Positions 1 through 14,300 of a DNA stretch of 64,000 nt are shown piece by piece (position 1 is the first letter of the stretch; the number at the start of each line of letters is the position of its first letter). The translations under genes and the position numbers were made by a program. Location: assembly GCA_022432975.1 (NCBI GenBank), contig CM039509.1:11064621-11128620 (forward strand), given 5' to 3'. The notes below the pieces were generated by a model, which was given only the letters and a program-made list of their open reading frames with translations, was not told the origin of the DNA and searched no databases. This DNA comes from Begonia masoniana (Eukaryota > Streptophyta > Magnoliopsida > Cucurbitales > Begoniaceae).

Positions 1-440
1 AGTGTTACATGACTTGTGGTTAGAACCTAAGTTATCCATTTCACATTCAAGGTTTTAACTTGAAGTGATGAGAACGACGTGTATTGAGGACCCAACAACC
101 TTCATGGACGCGAAACTAAGACTTAGTAATGCGCTTGATGAAGCATTAGAAACTTCACTTCAATCGATTTGTTCCAAAAGAGTTGAACGTATCAAGCAAA
201 TGAGGTTGAGTGTTACATGACTTGTGGTTAGAACCTAAGTTATCCATTTCACATTCAAGGTTTTAACTTGAAGTGATGAGAACGACGTGTATTGAGGACC
301 CAACAACCTTCATGGACGCGAAACTAAGACTTAGTAATGCGCTTGATGAAGCATTAGAAACTTCACTTCAATCGATTTGTTCCAAAAGAGTTGAACGTAT
401 CAAGCAATGAGGTTGAGTGTTACATGACTTGTGATTAGAC
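1..440 (+). repeat. 208-bp satellite, forward orientation (about 2.1 monomers)
   Basis: Two near-identical head-to-tail monomers begin at 1 and 209, giving a period of 208 bp, and a third breaks off near 437-440 where the sequence diverges into non-repetitive DNA. Landmarks in the monomer are TTACATGACTTGTGG, CATGGACGCGAAAC and GTAATGCGCTTGATGAAGC. It contains a 9-bp inverted pair, TTGAAGTGA at 60-68 and TCACTTCAA at 155-163. The second monomer has a one-base loss (CAAGCAATGAGG). No coding function is seen. The family fills most of the window. Confidence 0.95.
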
Positions 441-481
441 TAATAGTATTTTGTTTTAACTACTGCAATGTAATGTTTTAG

Positions 482-581
482 GCAAAGAGTTGAAGAGAAA
501 TGGCTGCAAATTGCTAAGAAGGCCAGTAGTGAATTATGGCTTCTGTCTTTAGGACCCTACATCCAAAAAAAGGAGCTATAG
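482..581 (+). CDS. possible last exon of an unidentified plant gene (partial)
   Basis: A 3' splice acceptor-like TAATGTTTTAG ends at 481. If the exon starts with one base of a split codon, the frame from 483 to the TAG at 579-581 is open for 32 codons. It encodes a Lys/Glu-rich, amphipathic C-terminal end (RVEEKWLQIAKK, then SSELWLLSLGPY, then IQKKEL and stop). The other two frames give less protein-like sequence; one also runs open to a stop at about 551. An AATAAA follows about 190 bp downstream, as expected for a 3' UTR. No upstream exon is visible because the sequence 5' of the putative intron is satellite. I do not recognise the protein. A chance open frame is a real alternative. Confidence 0.35.
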
Positions 582-768
582 AAACTCTACTATGATGATG
601 TTCTTTGTTACTGACTAAGCATTTATGTTGATGATTATTTCAATAGTAAGGTTTCATGTTGGATAGTGCTCTGTTCTGTAGCTTGATGATTTAAAAATGT
701 CCAGTACATGCACATTCATGACTATTTTGCTGCCATATGAAAAATTTTTAAAGCCTGGTTTTCTCATG

Positions 769-774
769 AATAAA
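769..774 (+). promoter_or_regulatory. candidate poly(A) signal AATAAA
   Basis: AATAAA lies 188 bp after the stop of the putative terminal exon at 482-581, in AT-rich DNA. The spacing is normal for a plant 3' UTR. The hexamer is common by chance in AT-rich DNA, so support comes only from its position. Confidence 0.3.
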
Positions 775-917
775 TTAAGATAATGAAGTAAATCTTATCA
801 ACGGAATTAGTGAGGGTTGGGGGGTTTGACGTATGTCACTGTCCAAAAGGAAGGACCATGATTACGACCCGCAAGGGATTATGTACACTCTCACTAAGCA
901 ACCCCCCTTTACCGTCA

Positions 918-2899
<1,982 letters not shown>

Positions 2900-2932
2900 C
2901 TTCTAGTGACCGGTAGATGTGGTTATTCGCAT

Positions 2933-5319
2933 CTAACCACAAGTCATGTAACACTCAACCTCATTTGCTTGATACGATCAACTCTTTTGGAACAAATCGA
3001 TTGAAGTGAAGTTTCTTATGCTTCATCAAGCGCATTACTAAGTCTTAGTTTCGCGTCCATGAAGGTTGTTGGGTCCTCAATACACGTCGTTCTCATCACT
3101 TCAAGTTAAAACCTTGAATGTGAAATGGATAACTTAGGTTCTAACCACAAGTCATGTAACACTCAACCTCATTTGCTTGATACGATCAACTCTTTTGGAA
3201 CAAATCGATTGAAGTGAAGTTTCTTATGCTTCATCAAGCGCATTACTAAGTCTTAGTTTCGCGTCCATGAAGGTTGTTGGGTCCTCAATACACGTCGTTC
3301 TCATCACTTCAAGTTAAAACCTTGAATGTGAAATGGATAACTTAGGTTCTAACCACAAGTCATGTAACACTCAACCTCATTTGCTTGATACGATCAACTC
3401 TTTTGGAACAAATCGATTGAAGTGAAGTTTCTTATGCTTCATCAAGCGCATTACTAAGTCTTAGTTTCGCGTCCATGAAGGTTGTTGGGTCCTCAATACA
3501 CGTCGTTCTCATCACTTCAAGTTAAAACCTTGAATGTGAAATGGATAACTTAGGTTCTAACCACAAGTCATGTAACACTCAACCTCATTTGCTTGATACG
3601 ATCAACTCTTTTGGAACAAATCGATTGAAGTGAAGTTTCTTATGCTTCATCAAGCGCATTACTAAGTCTTAGTTTCGCGTCCATGAAGGTTGTTGGGTCC
3701 TCAATACACGTCGTTCTCATCACTTCAAGTTAAAACCTTGAATGTGAAATGGATAACTTAGGTTCTAACCACAAGTCATGTAACACTCAACCTCATTTGC
3801 TTGATACGATCAACTCTTTTGGAACAAATCGATTGAAGTGAAGTTTCTTATGCTTCATCAAGCGCATTACTAAGTCTTAGTTTCGCGTCCATGAAGGTTG
3901 TTGGGTCCTCAATACACGTCGTTCTCATCACTTCAAGTTAAAACCTTGAATGTGAAATGGATAACTTAGGTTCTAACCACAAGTCATGTAACACTCAACC
4001 TCATTTGCTTGATACGATCAACTCTTTTGGAACAAATCGATTGAAGTGAAGTTTCTTATGCTTCATCAAGCGCATTACTAAGTCTTAGTTACGCGTCCAT
4101 GAAGGTTGTTGGGTCCTCAATACACGTCGTTCTCATCACTTCAAGTTAAAACCTTGAATGTGAAATGGATAACTTAGGTTCTAACCACAAGTCATGTAAC
4201 ACTCAACCTCATTTGCTTGATACGATCAACTCTTTTGGAACAAATCGATTGAAGTGAAGTTTCTTATGCTTCATCAAGCGCATTACTAAGTCTTAGTTAC
4301 GCGTCCATGAAGGTTGTTGGGTCCTCAATACACGTCGTTCTCATCACTTCAAGTTAAAACCTTGAATGTGAAATGGATAACTTAGGTTCTAACCACAAGT
4401 CATGTAACACTCAACCTCATTTGCTTGATACGATCAACTCTTTTGGAACAAATCGATTGAAGTGAAGTTTCTTATGCTTCATCAAGCGCATTACTAAGTC
4501 TTAGTTACGCGTCCATGAAGGTTGTTGGGTCCTCAATACACGTCGTTCTCATCACTTCAAGTTAAAACCTTGAATGTGAAATGGATAACTTAGGTTCTAA
4601 CCACAAGTCATGTAACACTCAACCTCATTTGCTTGATACGATCAACTCTTTTGGAACAAATCGATTGAAGTGAAGTTTCTTATGCTTCATCAAGCGCATT
4701 ACTAAGTCTTAGTTACGCGTCCATGAAGGTTGTTGGGTCCTCAATACACGTCGTTCTCATCACTTCAAGTTAAAACCTTGAATGTGAAATGGATAACTTA
4801 GGTTCTAACCACAAGTCATGTAACACTCAACCTCATTTGCTTGATACGATCAACTCTTTTGGAACAAATCGATTGAAGTGAAGTTTCTTATGCTTCATCA
4901 AGCGCATTACTAAGTCTTAGTTACGCGTCCATGAAGGTTGTTGGGTCCTCAATACACGTCGTTCTCATCACTTCAAGTTAAAACCTTGAATGTGAAATGG
5001 ATAACTTAGATTTTAACCACAAGTCATGTAACACTCAACCTCATTTGCTTGATACGATCAACTCTTTTGGAACAAATCGATTGAAGTGAAGTTTCTTATG
5101 CTTCATCAAGCGCATTACTAAGTCTTAGTTACGCGTCCATGAAGGTTGTTGGGTCCTCAATACACGTCGTTCTCATCACTTCAAGTTAAAACCTTGAATG
5201 TGAAATGGATAACTTAGGTTCTAACCACAAGTCATGTAACACTCAACCTCATTTGCTTGATACGTTCAACTCTTTTGGAACAAATCGATTGAAGTGAAGT
5301 TTCTTATGCTTCATCAAGC
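2933..5319 (-). repeat. 208-bp satellite, reverse orientation (about 11.5 monomers, nearly identical)
   Basis: TGAAATGG recurs at 3121, 3329, 3537 and 3745, an exact 208-bp step. The copies are almost base-for-base identical, the cleanest satellite in the window. The first units read AGTTTCGCGTCC, while from about 4089 onward they read AGTTACGCGTCC, so two runs of a single-base variant lie side by side. One unit near 5009 has TTAGATTTTAACC in place of TTAGGTTCTAACC. High identity points to recent local amplification or to assembly extension. The block ends in an inversion at 5313-5319. Confidence 0.95.
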
Positions 5320-8300
5320 AAATGAGGTTGAGTGTTACATGACTTGTGGTTAGAACCTAAGTTATCCATTTCACATTCAAGGTTTTAACTTGAGTGATGA
5401 GAACGACGTGTATTGAGGACCCAACAACCTTCATGGACGCGAAACTAAGACTTAGTAATGCGCTTGATGAAGCATAAGAAACTTCACTTCAATCGATTGT
5501 TCCAAAAGAGTTGATCGTATCAAGCAAATGAGGTTGAGTGTTACATGACTTGTGGATAGAACCTAAGTTATCCATTCACATTCAAGGTTTTAACTTGAAG
5601 TGATGAGAACGACGTGTATTGAGGACCCAACAACCTTCATGGACGCGAAACTAAGACTTAGTAATGCGCTTGATGAAGCATAAGAAACTTCACTTCAATC
5701 GATTGTTCCAAAAGAGTTGATCGTATCAAGCAAATGAGGTTGAGTGTTACATGACTTGTGGTTAGAACCTAAGTTATCCATTTCACATTCAAGGTTTTAA
5801 CTTGAAGTGATGAGAACGACGTGTATTGAGGACCCAACAACCTTCATGGACGCGAAACTAAGACTTAGTAATGCGCTTGATGAAGCATAAGAAACTTCAC
5901 TTCAATCGATTGTTCCAAAAGAGTCGAACGTATCAAGCAAATGAGGTTGAGTGTTACATGACTTGTGGTTAGAACCTAAGTTATCCATTCACATTCAAGG
6001 TTTTAACTTGAAGTGATGAGAACGACGTGTATTGAGGACCCAACAACCTTCATGGACGCGTAACTAAGACTTAGTAATGCGCTTGATGAAGCATAAGAAA
6101 CTTCACTTCAATCGATTTGTTCCAAAAGAGTTGATCGTATCAAGCAAATGAGGTTGAGTGTTACATGACTTGTGGTTAGAACCTAAGTTATCCATTCACA
6201 TTCAAGGTTTTAACTTGAAGTGATGAGAACGACGTGTATTGAGGACCCAACAACCTTCATGGACGCGAAACTAAGACTTAGTAATGCGCTTGATGAAGCA
6301 TAAGAAACTTCACTTCAATCGATTGTTCCAAAAGAGTCGAACGTATCAAGCAAATGAGGTTGAGTGTTACATGACTTGTGGTTAGAACCTAAGTTATCCA
6401 TTCACATTCAAGGTTTTAACTTGAAGTGATGAGAACGACGTGTATTGAGGACCCAACAACCTTCATGGACGCGAAACTAAGACTTAGTAATGCGCTTGAT
6501 GAAGCATAAGAAACTTCACTTCAATCGATTTGTTCCAAAAGAGTTGATCGTATCAAGCAAATGAAGTTGAGTGTTACATGACTTGTGGTTAGAACCTAAG
6601 TTATCCATTCACATTCAAGGTTTTAACTTGAAGTGATGAGAACGACGTGTATTGAGGACCCAACAACCTTCATGGACGCGAAACTAAGACTTAGTAATGC
6701 GCTTGATGAAGCATTAGAAACTTCACTTCAATCGATTTGTTCCAAAAGAGTTGAACGTATCAAGCAAATGAGGTTGAGTGTTACATGACTTGTGGTTAGA
6801 ACCTAAGTTATCCATTCACATTCAAGGTTTTAACTTGAAGTGATGAGAACGACGTGTATTGAGGACCCAACAACCTTCATGGACGCGAAACTAAGACTTA
6901 GTAATGCGCTTGATGAAGCATTAGAAACTTCACTTCAATCGATTTGTTCCAAAAGAGTTGAACGTATCAAGCAAATGAGGTTGAGTGTTACATGACTTGT
7001 GGTTAGAACCTAAGTTATCCATTCACATTCAAGGTTTTAACTTGAAGTGATGAGAACGACGTGTATGAGGACCCAACAACCTTCATGGACGCGAAACTAA
7101 GACTTAGTAATGCGCTTGATGAAGCATTAGAAACTTCACTTCAATCGATTTGTTCCAAAAGAGTCGAACGTATCAAGCAAATGAGGTTGAGTGTTACATG
7201 ACTTGTGGTTAGAACCTAAGTTATCCATTCACATTCAAGGTTTTAACTTGAAGTGATGAGAACGACGTGTATTGAGGACCCAACAACCTTCATGGACGCG
7301 AAACTAAGACTTAGTAATGCGCTGATGAAGCATTAGAAACTTCACTTCATCGATTTGTTCCAAAAGAGTTGAACGTATCAAGCAAATGAGGTTGAGTGTT
7401 ACATGACTTGTGGTTAGAACCTAAGTTATCCATTCACATTCAAGGTTTTAACTTGAAGTGATGAGAACGACGTGTATTGAGGACCCAACAACCTTCATGG
7501 ACGCGAAACTAAGACTTAGTAATGCGCTTGATGAAGCATTAGAAACTTCACTTCAATCGATTGTTCCAAAAGAGTCGAACGTATCAAGCAAATGAGGTTG
7601 AGTGTTACATGACTTGTGGTTAGAACCTAAGTTATCCATTCACATTCAAGGTTTTAACTTGAAGTGATGAGAACGACGTGTATTGAGGACCCAACAACCT
7701 TCATGGACGCGAAACTAAGACTTAGTAATGCGCTTGATGAAGCATAAGAAACTTCACTTCAATCGATTTGTTCCAAAAGAGTCGAACGTATCAAGCAAAT
7801 GAGGTTGAGTGTTACATGACTTGTGGTTAGAACCTAAGTTATCCATTCACATTCAAGGTTTTAACTTGAAGTGATGAGAACGACGTGTATTGAGGACCCA
7901 ACAACCTTCATGGACGCGAAACTAAGACTTAGTAATGCGCTTGATGAAGCATAAGAAACTTCACTTCAATCGATTGTTCCAAAAGAGTTGAACGTATCAA
8001 GCAAATGAGGTTGAGTGTTACATGACTTGTGGTTAGAACCTAAGTTATCCATTTCACATTCAAGGTTTTAACTTGAAGTGATGAGAACGACGTGTATGAG
8101 GACCCAACAACCTTCATGGACGCGAAACTAAGACTTAGTAATGCGCTGATGAAGCATTAGAACTTCACTTCAATCGATTGTTCCAAAAGAGTTGATCGTA
8201 TCAAGCAAATGAGGTTGAGTGTTACATGACTTGTGGTTAGAACCTAAGTTATCCATTTCACATTCAAGGTTTTAACTTGAAGTGATGAGAACGACGTGTA

Positions 8301-11300
8301 TGAGGACCCAACAACCTTCATGGACGCGAAACTAAGACTTAGTAATGCGCTGATGAAGCATTAGAAACTTCACTTCAATCGATTGTTCCAAAAGAGTTGA
8401 ACGTATCAAGCAAATGAGGTTGAGTGTTACATGACTTGTGGTTAGAACCTAAGTTATCCATTTCACATTCAAGGCTTTAACTTGAAGTGATGAGAACGAC
8501 GTGTATTGAGGACCAACAACCTTCATGGACGCGAAACTAAGACTTAGTAATGCGCTGATGAAGCATTAGAAACTTCACTTCAATCGATTGTTCCAAAAGA
8601 GTTGATCGTATCAAGCAAATGAGGTTGAGTGTTACATGACTTGTGGTTAGAACCTAAGTTATCCATTTCACATTCAAGGTTTTAACTTGAAGTGATGAGA
8701 ACGACGTGTATGAGGACCCAACAACCTTCATGGACGCGAAACTAAGACTTAGTAATGCGCTGATGAAGCATTAGAAACTTCACTTCAATCGATTTGTTCC
8801 AAAAGAGTTGAACGTATCAAGCAAATGAGGTTGAGTGTTACATGACTTGTGGTTAGAACCTAAGTTATCCATTTCACATTCAAGGTTTTAACTTGAAGTG
8901 ATGAGAACGACGTGTATTGAGGACCCAACAACCTTCATGGACGCGAAACTAAGACTTAGTAATGCGCTGATGAAGCATTAGAACTTCACTTCAATCGATT
9001 GTTCCAAAAGAGTTGATCGTATCAAGCAAATGAGGTTGAGTGTTACATGACTTGTGGTTAGAACCTAAGTTATCCATTTCACATTCAAGGTTTTAACTTG
9101 AGTGATGAGAACGACGTGTATGAGGACCCAACAACCTTCATGGACGCGAAACTAAGACTTAGTAATGCGCTGATGAAGCATTAGAAACTTCACTTCATCG
9201 ATTTGTTCCAAAAGAGTTGAACGTATCAAGCAAATGAGGTTGAGTGTTACATGACTTGTGGTTAGAACCTAAGTTATCCATTTCACATTCAAGGTTTTAA
9301 CTTGAAGTGATGAGAACGACGTGTATGAGGACCCAACAACCTTCATGGACGCGAAACTAAGACTTAGTAATGCGCTTGATGAAGCATAAGAAACTTCACT
9401 TCAATCAATTGTTTCAAAAGAATTGATCGTATCAAGCAAATGAGGTTGAGTGTTACATGACTTGTGGTTAGAACCTAAGTTATCCATTTCACATTCAAGG
9501 TTTTAACTTGAAGTGATGAGAACGACGTGTATTGAGGACCCAACAACCTTCATGGACGCGAAACTAAGACTTAGTAATGCGCTTGATGAAGCATTAGAAA
9601 CTTCACTTCAATCGATTTGTTCCAAAAGAGTTGAACGTATCAAGCAAATGAGGTGAGTGTTACATGACTTGTGGTTAGAACCTAAGTTATCCATTTCACA
9701 TTCAAGGTTTTAACTTGAAGTGATGAGAACGACGTGTATTGAGGACCAACAACCTTCATGGACGCGAAACTAAGACTTAGTAATGCGCTTGAATGAAGCA
9801 TAGAAACTTCACTTCATCAATTTGTTCAAAAGAGTTGAACGTATCAAGCAATGAGGTGAGTGGTACATGACTTGTAGTTAGAACCTAAGTTATCCATTCA
9901 CATTCAAGGTTTTAACTTGAAGTGATGAGAACGACGTGTATTGAGGACCCAACAACCTTCATGGACGCGTAATATAGACTTAGTAATGCGCTTGATGAGC
10001 ATAAGAACGTCACTTCAATCGATTTGTTCCAAAAGAGTTGAACGTAATCAAGCAATGAGGTTGAGTGTTACATGACTTGTGGTTAGAACCTAAGTTATCC
10101 ATTTCACATTCAAGCTTTACTTGAGTGATGAGAACGACGTGTATTGAGGACCCAACAACCTTTCATGGACGAGTAATTAAGACTTAGTAAATGCGCTTGA
10201 TGAAGCATAAGAACTTCACTTCAATCGATTGTTCCAAAGAGTTGAACGTATCAAGCAAATTAGGTTGAGTGTTACATGACTTGTGGTTAGAACCTAAGTT
10301 ATCCATTTCACATTCAAGGCTTTAACTTGAAGTGATGAGAACGACGTGTATTGAGGACCCAACAACCTTCATGGACGCGAAACTAAGACTTAGTAATGCG
10401 CTTGATGAAGCATAGAAACTTCACTTCATCGATTTGTTCCAAAAGAGTTGAACGTATCAAGCAATGAGGTTGAGTGTTACATGACTTGTGGTTAGAACCT
10501 AAGTTATCCATTTCACATCAAGGTTTTAACTTGAAGTGATGAGAACGACGTGTATGAGGACCCAACAACCTTCATGGACGCGAAACTAAGACTTAGTATG
10601 CGCTTGATGAAGCATTAGAACTTCACTTCAATCGATTTGTTCCAAAAGAGTTGAACGTATCAAGCAAATGAGGTGAGTGTTACATGACTTGTGGTTAGAA
10701 CCTAAGTTATCCATTTCACATTCAAGGTTTTAACTTGAAGTGATGAGAACGACGTGTATGAGGACCCAACAACCTTCATGGACGCGATAATTAGACTTAG
10801 TAATGCGCTTGATGAAGCCTAAGAAACTTCACTTCAATCGATTTGTTCCAAAAGGAGTTTATCGTATCAAGCAAATGAGGTTGAGTGTTACATGACTTGT
10901 GGTTTAGAACCTAGTTATCCATTTACATTCAAGGTTTTAACTTGAAGTGATAGACGACGTGTATTGAGAGACCCAACAACCTTCATGGACGCGTATTAAG
11001 ACTTATAATGCGCTTGATGAAGCTAAGAACTTCACTCAATCGATTTGTTCCAAAGAGTTTGAATCGTATCAAGCAAATGAGGTTGAGTGTTACATGACTT
11101 GTGGTTAGAACCTAGTTTATCCATTTGACATTCAAGCTTTAACATTGAAGTGTGAGAACGACTGTTATTGAGGACCCAACAACCTTCATGGACGCGAAAC
11201 TAAGACTTAGTAATGCGCTTGATGAGCATAAGAAACGTCACTCATAGATTTTTTCCAAAGAGTTAACGAGCAAGCAATGAGGTTGAGTGTACATGACTTG

Positions 11301-14300
11301 TGGTTAGAACCTAAGTTATCCATTTCACATTCAGGTTTTAACTTGAAGTGATGAGAACGACGTGTATGAGGACCCAACAACCTTCATGGACGCGAAACTA
11401 AGACTTAGTAATGCGCTTGATGAAGCATTAGAAACTTCACTTCAATCGATTGTTCCAAAAGAGTTGAACGTATCAAGCAAATGAGGTGAGTGTTACATGA
11501 CTTGTGGTTAGAACCTAAGTTATCCATTTCACATTCAGGTTTTAACTTGAAGTGATGAGAACGACGTGTATTGAGGACCCAACAACCTTCATGGACGCGA
11601 AACTAAGACTTAGTATGCGCTTGATGAAGCATAGAAACTTCACTTCAATCGATTTGTTCCAAAAGAGTTGAACGTATCAAGCAATGAGGTTGAGTGTACA
11701 TGACTTGTGGTTAGAACCTAAGTTATCCATTTCACATTCAAGGTTTTAACTTGAAGTGATGAGAACGACGTGTATGAGGACCCAACAACCTTCATGGACG
11801 CGAAACTAAGACTTAGTAATGCGCTGATGAAGCATTAGAAACTTCACTTCAATCGATTGTTCCAAAAGAGTTGAACGTATCAAGCAATGAGGTTGAGTGT
11901 ACATGACTTGTGGTTAGAACCTAAGTTATCCATTTCACATTCAAGGTTTTAACTTGAAGTGATGAGAACGACGTGTATTGAGGACCCAACAACCTTCATG
12001 GACGCGAAACTAAGACTTAGTAATGCGCTGATGAAGCATTAGAAACTTCACTTCATCGATTTGTTCCAAAAGAGTTGAACGTATCAAGCAAATGAGTTGA
12101 GTGTTACATGACTTGTGGTTAGAACCTAAGTATCCATTTCACATTCAAGGTTTTAACTTGAAGTGATGAGAACGACGTGTATTGAGGACCCAACAACCTT
12201 CATGGACGCGAAACTAAGACTTAGTATGCGCTTGATGAAGCATAAGAAACTTCACTTCAATCGATTGTTCCAAAAGAGTTGAACGTATCAAGCAAATGAG
12301 GTTGAGTGTTAACATGACTTGTGGTTAGAACCTAAGTTATCCATTCACATTCAAGGTTTTAACTTGAAGTGATGAGAATGACGTGTATTTGAGGACCCAA
12401 CACCTTCATGGACGCGAAACTAAGACTTAGTAATGCCTTTGATGAAGCATTAGAAAACTTACTTCAATCGATTTGTTCCAAAGAGTAGAACGTATCAAGC
12501 AAATAGGTTGAGTGTTACATGACTTGTGGTTAGAACCTAAGTTATCGCCATTTACATTCAAGGTTTTAACCTGAAGTGATGAGAACGACGTGTATTGAGG
12601 ACCCAACAACCTTCATGGACGCTAATTAAGACTTAGTAATGCGCTTGATGAGCATAAGAAACTTCACTTCAATCGATTTGTTCCAAAGAGTTGAACCTAT
12701 CAAGCAATGAGGGGTGAGTGTTACAGACTTGTGGTTAGAACCTAGTTATCCACTTCACATTCAAGGTTTAACTTGAAGGATGAGAACGACGGTATTGAGG
12801 ACCCAACAACCTTCATGGACGCGTAATTAAGACTTAGTATGCGTTGATGAAGCATATAGAACTGTCACTTCAACTCGATTTGTTCCAAAAGAGTTGAACG
12901 TATCAAGCAAATGAGGTGAGTGTGACATGACTTGTGGTTAGACCTAAGTTATCCATTTCACATTCAGGCTTTAAATTGAAGTGATGAGAACGACGTGTAT
13001 TGAGGACCCAACTACCTTCATGGACGCGTAAACTAAGACTTAGTAATGCGCTTGATGAAGCAATAGAAATTTCACTGCAATCGATTTGTTCCAAAAGAGT
13101 TGAACGTATCAAGCAATTAGTGTTGGTGTACAGACTTGTGAGTTAGAACCTAAGTTATCCATTTCCATTCAGGTTTAACTTGAAGTGATGATGAACGACG
13201 TGTATTGAGGACGCAACAACCTTCATGGACGCGTAATTAGACTTAGTAATGCGCTTGATAGAAGCATAAGAACTCACTTCAATCGATTTGTTCCAAAAGA
13301 GTTGATCGTATCAAGCAAATGAGGTTGAGTGTTACATGACTTGTGGTTAGAACCTAAGTTATCCATTTCACATTCAAGGTTTTAACTTGAAGTGATGAGA
13401 ACGACGTGTATTGAGGACCCAACAACCTTCATGGACGCGAAACTAAGACTTAGTAATGCGCTTGATGAAGCATTAGAAACTTCACTTCAATCGATTTGTT
13501 CCAAAAGAGTTGAACGTATCAAGCAAATGAGTTGAGTGTTACATGACTTGTGGTTAGAACCTAAGTATCCATTTCACATTCAGGTTTTAACTTGAAGTGA
13601 TGAGAACGACGTGTATGAGGACCCAACAACCTTCATGGACGCGAAACTAAGACTTAGTATGCGCTTGATGAAGCATTAGAAACTTCACTTCAATCGATTG
13701 TTCCAAAAGAGTTGAACGTATCAAGCAATGAGGTTGAGTGTTACATGACTTGTGGTTAGAACCTAAGTTATCCATTCACATTCAAGGTTTTAACTTGAAG
13801 TGATGAGAACGACGTGTATGAGGACCCAACAACCTTCATGGACGCGAAACTAAGACTTAGTAATGCGCTGATGAAGCATTAGAAACTTCACTTCATCGAT
13901 TTGTTCCAAAAGAGTTGAACGTATCAAGCAATGAGGTTGAGTGTACATGACTTGTGGTTAGAACCTAAGTATCCATTTCACATTCAAGGTTTTAACTTGA
14001 AGTGATGAGAACGACGTGTATTGAGGACCCAACAACCTTCATGGACGCGAAACTAAGACTTAGTAATGCGCTGATGAAGCATTAGAAACTTCACTTCAAT
14101 CGATTTGTTCCAAAAGAGTTGAACGTATCAAGCAAATGAGGTTGAGTGTACATGACTTGTGGTTAGAACCTAAGTTATCCATTCACATTCAAGGCTTTAA
14201 CTTGAAGTGATGAGAACGACGTGTATGAGGACCCAACAACCTTCATGGACGCGAAACTAAGACTTAGTAATGCGCTTGATGAAGCATAAGAAACTTCACT

